Shown here one piece after another: positions 47,840 to 60,284 of a stretch of 64,000 nt of DNA (position 1 is its first letter; the number at the start of each line of letters is the position of its first letter). A program made the position numbers and the translations under genes. This DNA is from Anoplolepis gracilipes (Eukaryota; Arthropoda; Insecta; Hymenoptera; Formicidae): positions 17,350,501 through 17,414,500 of the forward strand of contig NC_132970.1 of the NCBI RefSeq assembly GCF_047496725.1, written 5' to 3'. Below the pieces are notes generated by a model. The model was not told the DNA's origin. It was given only the letters and a program-made list of their open reading frames with translations, and made no database searches.

Positions 47840-47885
47840 CCTCTCCTGCCACCAGCCATAATATATCCCCGCGCATTTATATTCG
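47840..47885 (-). promoter_or_regulatory. Candidate core promoter of the CUB gene
   Basis: On the minus strand a TATAAAT box lies at 47881-47875 within GAATATAAATGCGCG. Initiation about 30 bp downstream would leave a leader of roughly 150 bp before the ATG at 47694. GC content rises from here into the gene. Inference from motif and spacing. Confidence 0.45.
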
Positions 47886-48793
47886 CCAACATATTTTTAT
47901 AAGTAGGTTATTATTGTCGTCAAAATCGTGCGCGATTGAGAACGTGTGTTTTGTAACGGTCTGCAGACAAATATATTTTAACACACCTTTTTTAACAGTT
48001 ATATTTACAAAAAGCGGAAAAAAGAAGAAGAGAGAGAAAACTGGATTTTGATACTAAAAAGAATAATAATGAATTGATAATTATAATAAAGAACAGAAGG
48101 AAATAAATAGAAATAGAAATACAAAAAAGATATCTTCAACGTAACATTTTTGTTATTATTATTAAATATTTTTAAAATTATTTTATTAAAATATATTTAT
48201 CTTTATTGATTATTGACTATCTGTTTTTAGTTTTCAAGGAAAAAAATAACAAATTGTATTATGCAATTAGATAAAAAGATATCATTATCAATTATATATT
48301 CCTTTCCCATAATTTGTGCTCTATAATTTTAATTCTATTATTTCCAAGATTTTAATAACTTTTATGTTATTCTATTTATATGTAATCATAGATGTAATCA
48401 TAGATGAATTTATATTTTTTAATCATACGTACGCACACACATCTTCAAAGTTTTAGATAAATATTATTTTAATAAATATTTAAAAAATGTAAAAATATTA
48501 ATTGTAAAAATATCAAAGGTTAATTTATGATAAAAATCATAAAAATTTATAAAAGAAAATTGTATCAATAAAAATATATTAACAGATATATATATTACTT
48601 TTTTATCTTTTCTTTAAACTTCCCTGTAGTATTTACCCCCTGTAGTATAAGTACATTTCATACTAAAATATCGATGTATATTTTAACTTCTTTTATCAAC
48701 AATTCTTACATTCCTGAATTATCATCAGACGACTATTCCTCAATTTACTGTATACTTCAACCGCTTTCCTTTCTCACTGATGATAAAATCGTT

Positions 48794-48796
<3 letters not shown>

Positions 48797-48853
<57 letters not shown>

Positions 48854-48863
48854 TATATATATA
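48797..48863. repeat. (TA)n microsatellite
   Basis: TA repeat with one GATA interruption near its right end. Confidence 0.95.
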
Positions 48864-48890
48864 AAGCGTCAATAGGACATGTCCCTGATA

Positions 48891-49035
48891 TTCCATAATT
48901 TATGGATATTTCATATAATTATAGATATCACGAATATGAAAATGTATTATGTATTGCATATAAATATGAATATATGTATACATAATATGCATATTTATAT
49001 TCATATTCGTATTATGATATCCATAAATTATGGAA
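48891..49035. repeat. 145-bp inverted repeat
   Basis: The 19-bp ends match perfectly (TTCCATAATTTATGGATAT at 48891-48909 and its complement at 49017-49035). Partial matching continues inward (CACGAATATGAA / TTCATATTCGT, GCATATAAATATGAATAT / ATATTTATATTCATAT). Could be a small foldback element or a cruciform-prone site. Confidence 0.7.
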
Positions 49036-49817
49036 CATTAGAAACACGTTTTATTGATGCTTTCTCATTACAGCACATTATAAACATTAATACACACACA
49101 CTTTTGAACATTTTCTTGTAATTCCGTGTAATGAAATATTATTTGTCATATTTTGTTTTAATATACATACATATATTGTAATATATATTTTATAATATAT
49201 ATTTATAATATACTTAATTGTAAGGTAATATATGTATTAATTGTAATATATTTTTTATATTGTAATTGTATATTTTATAATTCTATATTGTGGTTCCTAT
49301 TTTAAAAACTAAATTAAGTAGAAAATTTGAAAGAAAGAGTTTTAATAAAAATTTATATTCTTAATAAGAATAAAAACAGTTTTAAATTACAATATGTGTA
49401 TTATGATTATAATACAATTGTAATTACAATACAACTTTATAATTTATAATTAATAGTAGTATCAACATTACACAAATAATAGATAAAGTAAAGAAAATTT
49501 AAAAATATTTCAAAGGTACCTAAATATATTATGTATAAATATGTATATTTGATTAGAACTATAGAAAAAATATACCTAATAGAATAGACAGAACTTGATA
49601 TATGTATATATGTATATATACATATTTAAGTATAAATATTAATAAAATTAATACATATTTATACTTAAAAATTAATAATTAATATAATTAAATATATTAT
49701 ATATTAATAAATAAATGTTTTAAAAGTACAAATAAATAAAATAAAAATTATCAATAGATTATAATTAATATACGTCAATTAAAACATTATTTCATTGAGA
49801 ATTAAAAAAATGTAAAT

Positions 49818-49849
<32 letters not shown>

Positions 49850-49862
<13 letters not shown>

Positions 49863-49899
49863 TGTTTTATATATATATATAAAACATTATTTATATATA
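49850..49899. repeat. Perfect 50-bp AT palindrome
   Basis: Every base from 49850 pairs with its partner about the centre at 49874/49875 (AATAATGTTTTATATA on the left arm). It directly follows a (TA)n run (49820-49857). Confidence 0.85.
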
Positions 49900-52204
49900 A
49901 ACATATAAATCATTACAATATATATACATACACACTTATTTCCGATACAGTAGAAAATGCTCAGAATTACACTGACATATGTACAATAATTGTATACAAA
50001 TTGTTATACAATAATTGTGTTTGTAACTAAAATTTATAAAATTTATAAAATAAAGTGTAACTAAATTGGGACATAAATCGCTTGTACGTAATAAAAGAAA
50101 GTCGACAGATGATGAACATGTAAATAAACATGTTATTTCACACTTTTGGTATAATATAATATATGCGACACTTAAATGCTGAAAATTGTGAAAAAATATT
50201 AGTACATTTTTATCAAATAAATCAGCGTGAAGTAAGTGTTTAGCTCAGCAGTTGCGGATTATTTTGTCAGGAAATTTGGGACCCCACATCGAAATAAGAC
50301 ATATCGCGCAAAATGCAATAAATCTCTCAAATTCCGATTTTTTTTATTGGACTATGCGAATAAAAATAAAACCAATATGATTATTATTGATTCCCGATGT
50401 ATGTTTCCGCGCAATTACTATTTAATTATTATACATTAATATATATACTAAGGATTCTTATCTGTTCGTTGCCATCTCTATTTTTATTTCAATTTTTATA
50501 ACAATTTTAACATTCATATTCATATATATAAAATGAACAAATTCGTTAAATAATGAAAAGATTGAGAAAAACAGTGCATTTCCTGCTTTTGTATCGAAAA
50601 TTAGTGCAGTTATTTGACGCCATGCGTCTTGGAAACAGATCCGCTTATTACGTCTTCCTTGACATTTGATTTTTGACATTTTTCTATGTAAAAATTTACT
50701 ATAAAATACCATAATGGGAACGGAGGGAGGGAGGGGAGGGGGGCAATTATATGTTTTCGTGAAGATTCAACAGGTAGTTGTGTGCGCGGAGGATCCAACA
50801 AGTGGTTACGTGCGCTAAGAATCAACAGGTGATCGTATGCATTAAATATCTTATATCCATAAAAAATAGTAAATAGTAATGCTAACAATAAGTTAAAAGA
50901 ATAGCAGCAAATGTATAAATTATTGAATAAATTTGATATTTTGATTTTATTTAATAAACGCCAGTTATAATAGTACATCTTAAAATATGAGAAATTTTTA
51001 TTTTTATTATTTCATAAATATATTATTTAATGTTAGAATACTAATTTTTTAAATTATTCTCTCATCTCTTGCTTAAAACTATTAGTTTAAAAGAGAAAAT
51101 CGTTTTAATTCTCCCTTTTGTAACTTTGCATTTCAAAACTTGCAACAATTTCTTACGATTCTTATTTCAACGATAAAATAAATGAAAAATAAATTATTTA
51201 AAATAATAAGTAAATAAAAACGATATATAGGAGGATTTAATATAGGATTTAAAATTATTTCTCTATCAATTAAAATATATAGAATAATATTTTCCATAAG
51301 TTTACAGAGAACAGACATTCCAATTTTCATAAGTTTTTTATTATTAATATTTCATTTCTGAAAATCTGCAATTAAGTATTCTATCTGTTGTAAATTAGAT
51401 TTTTACAACGCGAATAGTTCATTAATCAAAATTAATTTGAAAAATGTAAAAGATACAGAAAACATTCAGTTCAAAATATTATCAATAAGCTTCGTGGATT
51501 AACAATACGGATTAACAATAGTGAAAATTATATAATAATAATAATATATAACTGATAATAATAAACTATAATAATAGACAATAATAAATTGATAATAGTT
51601 AAAATATTCGTAAAGAATAATCGAGTTTTCTCTTGGTACTTATCGCGATCGAGTCTCAAAAAATAATAAGATATAATAACAATAGACAAAACAAAATTTG
51701 CAATCTTTTGTTTTTTGACAGTATGAATGACAACAAAACGATCGCGTGTCTCAATAATAATAACATCAAGAAAAATAAGATCAAATATCATGTGTTACAA
51801 TCAATTTGTTGTTCACCTCCTCAAAATATTTAACATTTTATAATCTTTTAAACTGAATATTTTCTATATCTTTTGCATCTTTCAAATTAATTTTAAATTA
51901 TGAATTGTTATCACATATAAAGTATAATATTTTTTTAAGTATGTATTAAATTATAATATTTTTATTTTGAGAATATAATTTATCTTTGATAAACAAAACT
52001 ATTAATAAATATATAAATTAATTTAATATTATTTACATGTCAAATTTTTCGAGAAAAATATGTATCATTTGTTAATAAAAATCAACAATTTTTTTTTAAT
52101 TTTAATAAATCAATGAAATTCACCAATTATCACGAAAAACATGGTAACTTACTTTTTTGTTTTATTATAGAATCATGCAAATTCTTTTTAGAATAAAAAT
52201 TCAA

Positions 52205-52424
52205 CAAAAAAATAATAAAAAGAAATGTATAGGTTATTTTTCATTTTACAAGTCTGTATAAAACATAGGTAAATATATTATTTTTCAAATTTAGATTTAG
52301 AGGAGAATAAGAAAAAAATAATAAAAAGAAATGTATAAATTATTTTTCATTTTACAAGTATAAAACATAGATAAATATATTATTTTTCAAATTTAGATTT
52401 AGAGGAGAATAAGAAAAAAATAAT
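52205..52424. repeat. Tandem duplication of a ~105-bp AT-rich unit
   Basis: Two adjacent units each contain AAAAAGAAATGTATA, TTATTTTTCATTTTACAAGT, ATAAATATATTATTTTTCAA and TTAGATTTAGAGGAGAATAA. They differ by a 4-bp indel and few substitutions, so the duplication is recent. Confidence 0.85.
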
Positions 52425-52687
52425 GACTTATTAATTCTTTTGAAATATTAGTCAATTATATTAAGAAAAATTATAGAATAATTGGCCTATATAAGATTTA
52501 ATTTAGTAGTTTTAATAGAAAAGAATTAATTTTAATAAATTAATAATATATATGTGTGTGTGTAAAGTTTCATTAAAATCAAAATTTGCGAGTTTGAGAT
52601 TCCCTTCTCACAATCAGTCGAACAAAGATTAAAATAAATACATATGCTATTAGTAATAAAATGAAGATTCTTTTACCTATACTTCCG

Positions 52688-53416
52688 CAAATATAATTAC
52701 ATAATATTTAGCTAATATTCAAACTATAATATTTGTAGTATATTTAAAAAAATATATAAATTTTACTTTTTAAATTATTAATAAGAAATTACTTACAAAA
52801 AATAAAAAAACTTTCGGAGGAATTTATTAAGATTATCGAAGGAAATATTTTTCTTATAAATAATTGTTTTATGAACATTAATCTTTTCTGTGTCTTTCTT
52901 TTTATTAAAATCGATGTAATATAATATTAATAGTAAATAGCAATAATTATTAAATAATATATTTTTTTCAAAAATAAACAAATAAAAAATATTATATAAA
53001 TTCGACATTATAGAAAATAGAATTAGTATGCTTGATGAAACGCAATCGTCTAATGAAGTATATGATTTACAATTCCTAATATTTACAAATCATAATATTT
53101 ATATTCGCTAATGAATTACTACATTTTGAAAAATAATTACAAGATATAAATTCAAGAATCAAATGGTACGATATTAAAATATCTTGCACATGTGAAAATA
53201 TAAAAAATGTAAATATACATATTAATATATATATAATAATAATTTATAACAAAATTGTGTATATATTGTATATAAATATTCAATTATTAATTTGTAATTA
53301 GTTTTTTTATAACTTATATTTATATATTTCATACACATTAAATAAAAATCGGTTACTTATCCTATTATTAAAAATTTTAAAACATATCTAAATAAACACA
53401 AAAAAATAATTGCTAA

Positions 53417-53508
<92 letters not shown>

Positions 53509-53640
53509 AACAGCACAAATATAATTACATAATATTTAGCTAATATTCAAAATATAATATTTGTAGTATATTTAAAAGAATATATATAAATATATAAATT
53601 TTACATTTTAAATTATTAATAAGAAATTACTTACAAAAAA
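52688..53640. repeat. Direct duplication of a ~120-bp segment
   Basis: Segments 52688-52802 and 53516-53640 are nearly identical (ACATAATATTTAGCTAATAT ... TTATTAATAAGAAATTACTT). The second copy sits right after a compound (AAAT)n(TA)n(GA)n tract at 53416-53509. Confidence 0.85.
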
Positions 53641-53762
53641 ACTTCTTATATATGATATATACATATATATATTTATACATTGACATGCACAGCTAATGAA
53701 GTATTTAAATACAATTATTTATACATACGGGACGTGTAGCTCCTAAATCAAAATTTATAAAT

Positions 53763-53764
<2 letters not shown>

Positions 53765-53837
<73 letters not shown>
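53765..53837. repeat. (GA)n microsatellite
   Basis: Uninterrupted GA repeat of about 73 bp. Confidence 0.95.
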
Positions 53838-53840
<3 letters not shown>

Positions 53841-53930
53841 GGACGTCATTCACTAAATTGTGATTTATCAGCAGTCAAAAAATGAATTTGGATACGTAAT
53901 TGTAAGCTTTTAAAATAAATATATAGATGG

Positions 53931-54747
53931 CGGGTATTAAACTCGAGTCGGTAAATGTTCACGAAAAACGCCGGGATGGCCGTTCTTGGCTACCCTTATG
54001 AGTTTCTTTGCCGTTACATGATCGTAATAATGTTCGGCCTACAATATGGCCGCGAAGAAATTTATTCGTAAACTAGATTGAAAGGCGATCAAACGTCAGA
54101 CGTCAGACGTCAGACGTCAAACTACACTGAGGAATTAATCTTATTGAGGGAACTGCGATCCGGCAATTAGGTAAGTCGACTCTGTCTGTTTCGCGATATA
54201 GCAGATACGAGGTCAACAACATCGATATCGAGGCCTAAACCGTACGAAATGATTATGATGAATTTAATCGAGCGCGTGTCCACTCGATATTTTCAGGAAG
54301 GCAATTTCTTATTTTTCCTAGCGTACGTCTCGTCGCGCGGATGCTTCGCGTTATGAGCGCGTTTTTTCGCTGAAGACGCGAAGCCGCGGAAAAAGTCACT
54401 GTTACTTACTCTAACCTCTCATCGTTCTGTCCCACATTATGATTACTGCATTTCGTTAACGCGGGAGATCGAAAACGAAAATTTATTCTGTTGTTGACGC
54501 GACAGTAAAGAAATATATACATTTCGTGCTTGCGAAGTGCGCGAGCGATTGGCGATATACTCGCGGAATCAACCTCTCTTCTTTCTATCAATTTAGCAAA
54601 GTTAAAGAGGTCTTAACTTTGCTTTACTTGTGTTTTTTTTTTTTTTTCGTTACGGAAATCAGTTCAGTTTCTGTGGTACTTGTGGTTTCTGGTAGTGGAA
54701 CTTGTTCTCTCTCTTCTCAGAGGATTTTTGAGGTTCTCTTGTGATTG
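53931..54747 (+). promoter_or_regulatory. Candidate promoter and non-coding first exon of the zinc-finger/RS gene
   Basis: Composition becomes GC-richer here. Two ATGGCCG motifs (about 53977 and 54045) and four ACGTCA half-sites in 7-bp steps (54093-54119) lie upstream. A donor TTG|GTAAGT ends a plausible leader exon at 54747. The first coding exon has an acceptor ATTTTCAG ending 55757, so an intron 54748-55757 in the 5'UTR fits. Transcription start is not determined. Confidence 0.45.
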
Positions 54748-54888
54748 GTAAGTAGCTGGAGAATTAATTACATATCCTCCAGCAAGATAGTATAGATAGC
54801 GTATTGTGTTAGAGATCGCATATAAATCGTTAAAATATTATGCTTTATCCTATCCTGCATAAAAATGCTGTAAGTTTCATCATGCGTG

Positions 54889-54941
<53 letters not shown>

Positions 54942-55644
54942 AAAAAAGAAATATATTTTAATGTACGATTATTGTAAGCACACAATATATGTGCCAGTAT
55001 GATTATTTTTTATTATATACATATAGAGTTTATTTTTATGTATGGTAGAATCTCTTATAAAATCTTTTGAGAAAAAATTTCCAAAGCTTATTGAAAATAT
55101 TGAATTGATATATTTTATGATATATTTTATGACATATTTTGTGTCATATGTGTGTCATATGTTTTGTCTCATATGTGCATATTGAATATAAACTCATAGT
55201 TTGATTATACTTTTTAGAATATAAAGTTAAGTATAACAAATGCCTCTATTCTTTAATTAATAATAATTAAATAATCGTGTTATATACATTAGACGTGCGA
55301 TATTATAAATGTTTGATCAAATTAAATATTAGCACATACAGCGACAACATGGTAAGTAAGTACGGCTAATTCAAATTTTCTATCAAATATTATAATAATA
55401 ATTATAATACTAATTGCTATATTAGGAATTACCAGGAATTGCTACTACAGCGTTGGCTGATGATAATAAATGAGATTATATTCATAGATCAATTCAATTG
55501 TCTGTGAATGTAATTTACTTGTATTTATTACATCATGTAACTCTCTTCTAACACACTTTTAAATCAAAATTATTTTCTCAAATTTTAGAATTTTTGTTGT
55601 AAATGAAATACAATTGCTATTTTGTGCCAACTTTGTTATATATA

Positions 55645-55707
<63 letters not shown>

Positions 55708-55757
55708 TATATATATCATTGTCATCATTTTTCCTTATAAGATTTCAATATTTTCAG
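54748..55757 (+). other. Probable 5'UTR intron of the zinc-finger/RS gene
   Basis: AT-rich, with (TA)n runs at 54891-54939 and 55636-55717, and a direct repeat TGATATATTTTATGACATAT near 55115. Bounded by a GTAAGT donor and an ATTTTCAG acceptor. Confidence 0.4.
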
Positions 55758-55800
55758 AAAGCATTGTGGAGACTCTTCGCTCACTAATTACAACTGTATC

Positions 55801-58800
55801 ATGCAGAACTTTGACGATCTTGATATAGAGGGACGTAATCCTTCTCACTTATCAGAAGAGGATAAGGAAAAGGTAAAGAAGGATGTAATAGGTGTGAGGA
55901 GATATAAGAATGAGCAAGTGTAACAAATTATTATAAATTGTTGCATGCATTAATTGCAAACAAATATAACTTGTCACTTGTTATTGTGCAATGAATTTGG
56001 TCATCTAAATATTCAAAGAGGATTTTTGAAGTGTTTGTGATATATACGGATTTAACGTTTTATAAAAAAAAAAAAAAAAAAAAAAAAACGTTATTACAGA
56101 CATTTTTGAGTCTTTATTTTCAACAACGGAAGATTGTCCACCTTACGAATCGTTTATGTTCTATAGGAAGAGTATGATCGCAAACGTATAATGCGATGCA
56201 GCGTTACCGCCGAAGATGGTGCACTGAGACCAGTCTACTCCGAAACCGAAGATGGTGATATATGGTGTCATATCTGTAACGTTGCCTTATTTGGAGCACA
56301 TAAATTGATAAGTCATAATCTATGTAATCGTCACAAAATGAAGCTGGACGAATGGCCATATCCAGTAGTGTTATGGTCCAAGCGACCACAGGATGCGGCC
56401 AAGACAGTCACGCCGGTGCAGTCTACGACTATCGGCGATACTCTGGCACCCGGTGAGCCAGTACCACCTGGCATGGAGGATCAAATTACTCGGATCACGT
56501 CGATACAGATGAGCTTAGATCGGCATCAGAGCTCACCGCTTGTCGGTCTCGAGTATCTGCTGGAATTGGTGGACAATGATTCGTGCGAACCGAGTTATAC
56601 GTGTGTTTTGTGCAATAAACGCGGTGATCCTCGTACAGTAATGGCCCACATTACCAGTTACAATCACCGAATCACATACCTCCACAAACACTTTCCCACT
56701 ATATCGCGAGCGATTACAGAGTTACCGCGTACTCCTAATTATAAGCGTGGAGCCAATGAAATATCGGTGTTAGTGGCGAAGAAAATTGAAGAGAAATTTG
56801 GAAGAATGAAACCACAATGGGTTGGCAAGGTTGAGTTTGAAAAAAACAAGACAGTATATATCAAGAAAATACATAATGAGGACGCTCATTTTAGGTAAGA
56901 CTGAGCATTAGACCGATATTTTTAACGATGTTGATCAAAATTTCGGTTTTCAATTTATGTCCAATACGATTTCAAAGTTACGAACATAAGTTTTTAAAGT
57001 TTTTCTTTAATAACATTTTTTGATGTTACTATAAAAATCAATGTAGCTGTTTCCTATATGCAGGGAAACACCAGAGTGTACATTTATGGAAGTTTATGAT
57101 GTGCGATGGGTGACAAATTTTGATGAAAAAATGGCAGAAATAAATGGTAATAATGTTAAAAAGAAAGGTGAGTACAACATGCACATATACATTTTATATA
57201 TTTATTTTATATATACTATACATATATAAAATAATGATGTATTGCGGATAAAACTATTATTACATGTTTTAAATCATATTGTTTTCTCTCAAGATTCTAA
57301 TATTGTCGATGAGAAGATTGATGAAAAATTTAAAAAAGAAGAGAAAAAAAAAGAAAAATCGCCTAAAAAATTAGATGCAAAAGGAGAAATTTCAAAATCG
57401 TACGTAACGTGGCGATAAGCCAAAAATGTGATTAATTATGGAAAAACAAGCATAATATCTGCAAATTTTAATTACAAAATGATATTTTATAAAATACTAA
57501 TCTGAACTCATTTCTTGATAATTTTAAACTTAAATATATCTTTATTTTAGGGGTTTCAAAATGCGTATATTCAACAAGGACAAAATGAGTCTTCGTAAAG
57601 CTTCACCGAAACTCGAAGAGACTGTAAAAAAGTCACCTAAACGTCCTTCAGACGATACTAAATCGCTTTCGTCGCTTTCGAGCATATCTAGCAGTCCGTC
57701 TCCGTCTCGTTCGAGATCTCGTTCACCGAGTCGAGGTAGGAAAAGGAACTCCGTCGAAAGAAGTGGAAAGTATCGTAGCGGTTCACGATACTCGCGTGAA
57801 CGTACTCGTGTTCGATCGCGATCGCGATCACGATCGCGCTCGTTACAACCTCTCAGAGAACGTGATAAGTGGGACAAGTACCGCGAGCAAATTAGACGCG
57901 CTGAGGAAACGTTAGATCGTGCTTTGAAGTTTCACGAAAAGAATCCCGAGAAACATCCATCTTATCCGGACGAATGGAAGAAATTCTGGAACAGACGATA
58001 TAAAGAGCTCCAGGCTGAGGGCAACGATCCGAGCAAGCACGATTTCAAGCCAGAATGGATCGAATTTTGGAATAAGAGAATGCGCGAGATTCATAATGAG
58101 CAGCTTCAGCAACGAAAAGAGGAGATAAGAAAGAGATTGGAATTACCTGAGGATAAACCGCCGGAAAAATGGATACCGCCGAGACGAGAGCGAGAACGTT
58201 CTCCCGCAAAGCGTAGTAGACACCGCATAGAGAGTGACGACGAAGTGGAATACGTTGGTACGAAAATGATCAAGCCAGAATATTACGATCGTCACGAAAT
58301 CAGGGAGCGAGAGTACGTGTATTCTGCATACCCGCGCGGAAGGGGAACTGTATACAGCCATAGCAGTTATCCGCGAACGGCATCCCGTTCCAGACCAATA
58401 TATTATGCGACTCCGTATCCCGTGAAAGAGAAATCTCCCACGCCGCCTGTCGTGGACGATAGCTTGACAGAGGATTTTGAAGTGGTCAGTCTCTTACGAT
58501 TGCTTACTGCACTCGAAGGACAATTAGGTTCTCTCGGTCCTAAAATAGTGTCGCTCCTATCGAAAGCTTTAGCAGCCGAGAAGGCGAAACCGAATTCCGC
58601 CGAAGAACTGCTTTATGACGAGGAAGTAAGCGTTTTATTCGAGACTGTTAAAGAGAAACTCAAAGGTCAACTGTTTGCGGGTATGGTGGAAAAGATGGCT
58701 ATTATGGCGACTAAAGCTGCTGTACAAAACATCGCCAAATTACTACACAGAGCTTCCGAAGGCAAGAAGAAACTTGAGGAGGAAAAGAAGAAAAACAAGG

Positions 58801-60284
58801 AACGAGAGCTGGAAGCATCTAAACCCGCGCCAAGTTATGTCAACAGAACCACTTACACGAGACCGGTAGAGATTCTTACACCGTCCATTAAGTCTGAACC
58901 AGTAAGTGTACCAGGTATCGGTACGATAGATAAGGTTGCTATCGCTCAACAGATCGCCGCAGCTCTTATCGCACAAGGTAGAACAAATGTTTCCCAGGAA
59001 GAATTGGAGACTCTCATTAATGCCGTAGTCGGCATGGCTGAAGCATCAAAGCATTCCGATAAACCTGTCACCACTGCTGACTTTGTTAGAGGTCTGACGA
59101 GCAATTCCAGCAATGTTGGGGTTGCTCCTCAAATAGCGGAACCTACGAAAACAGTCATAATCGCGTCAAACGATTCCACGGAACGACAAGCTTCAAAAAT
59201 GGAAAACCTGTCGGACATGGATCTGAAAGTAAAGTTGCAGAACTTTAAAGATCTAAACACGCAGGAACAACACAGTCTCATCAATTTTCTGAAGAAGCTC
59301 GAAGCGAGCGATCCCATTAGAGTCGAAAAATTACGAAACTTTGTCAATCTTGGTGTAATATCAACGACGTCGACAATATCAAGCAATACGAAATCACCGA
59401 CTCCGGAAATTGAAATCATTGGCAAAGGCAGAAAGAGCATCTCCCCGTTTTCCGCTCGTAAAGGGAATCAAAATCCAACCGATGACGAAGACAAATGGAA
59501 ACCTAAAGTAGATATGTTCGCGAACGACGAAGACGAGGAGCAACAAACGAAAAAAGATAACGATCAAGACAAAATAAAAACGAAGATAGACTTGTCCGAT
59601 GACGATGATGATTACACATACGAAGATATTTATAAAGCGGCGAATAAGAATGTGAGCGAGAATGAGAAGGCTAAGAAGTCCCGCGCTTTCTCCAAATCAC
59701 CGAAGTCGTGGTCGCGATCGCGATCGAGGTCCAGGTCGAGATCGCGATCGCGATCACCAGCGCCGAGGCAGAAGGATACCGCGAAGACGAGCGATCCGAA
59801 CGCAATACTAAACGAGACGAAACGTTTGATTGCAAATATTATGTGTGATTTACCCAACAAATACGTTCCCAAATCGCATACGAATCTCGCTAGCGATACA
59901 ATCGGACCGATAGCGAGTTCCGTCGAACAGATACCGTCAACGGGAACCTTCTACAATCAAAACTTTCTTCCAAATAATCAGCCACGGCCACAGGGACAGC
60001 CATTGACAACCTATCCCAACGTGTCCAATCAGCAGTTCGCGAACTATCAACAGCCACAACAAATGTTTCCCAGTAATTCAGGTTACATAGACAATGGTTA
60101 TAATTATCAGGGTTACGGCAATATGGGTAATCAAAGCCAATACGGTGGACCGTCGAATCAATATTCTCAACAGACCTACGGCTCTTATGTCGCGCCACCA
60201 CAAGCCGCACATCCGCCTAGCTACGTTCAGCAACCACAGTCGCAGCAGTACGATGCTTATATGCAACAACCGCGATTCTACTGA
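55801..60284 (+). CDS. Nuclear protein with two U1-type zinc fingers, RS domains and Q/Y-rich tail
   Basis: Five coding exons: 55801-55872, 56167-56894, 57064-57167, 57294-57399 and 57551-60284 (TGA). Phases agree (0, 2, 1, 2), giving 1247 residues. Two C2H2 fingers of matrin/U1 type are visible: C-X2-C-X12-H-X5-H at about 58-80 and C-X2-C-X11-H-X5-H at about 170-191. A Lys/Glu-rich part follows. RS repeats lie at 377-433 and about 1050-1075. Two related Trp-rich segments (PDEWKKFWNRRYKEL, KPEWIEFWNKRMREI) lie at about 480-520. The last ~110 residues are rich in Gln, Asn, Tyr and Pro, like prion-like RNA-binding tails. I expect a nuclear factor in splicing or another RNA-processing step, but I cannot name an orthologue. 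The fourth exon's donor was chosen as TC|GTACGT because it keeps phase; without splicing that frame stops within 24 bases. Confidence 0.87.
56061..56088. repeat. Poly(A) run in intron
   Basis: About 25 A within the first coding-region intron of the zinc-finger/RS gene. Confidence 0.9.

Larger units (their letters stand above)
47886..53930. other. Very AT-rich intergenic block between divergent genes
   Basis: About 6 kb that is almost only A/T outside a few islets. It contains long (TA)n and (GA)n runs, an inverted repeat (48891-49035), a perfect palindrome (49850-49899) and two sets of direct duplications (52205-52424; 52688-53640). A G-rich islet at 50715-50830 has an ATGTTTTCGTG/CAACAGGT-like repeated text. 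No coding sequence recognised. Confidence 0.55.

Noticed and set aside
57390..57420. Reading through the fourth exon of the zinc-finger/RS gene to an early stop
   Set aside because: A GTACGT donor in the right phase joins to the long downstream frame, which has strong coding character; readthrough would separate it.
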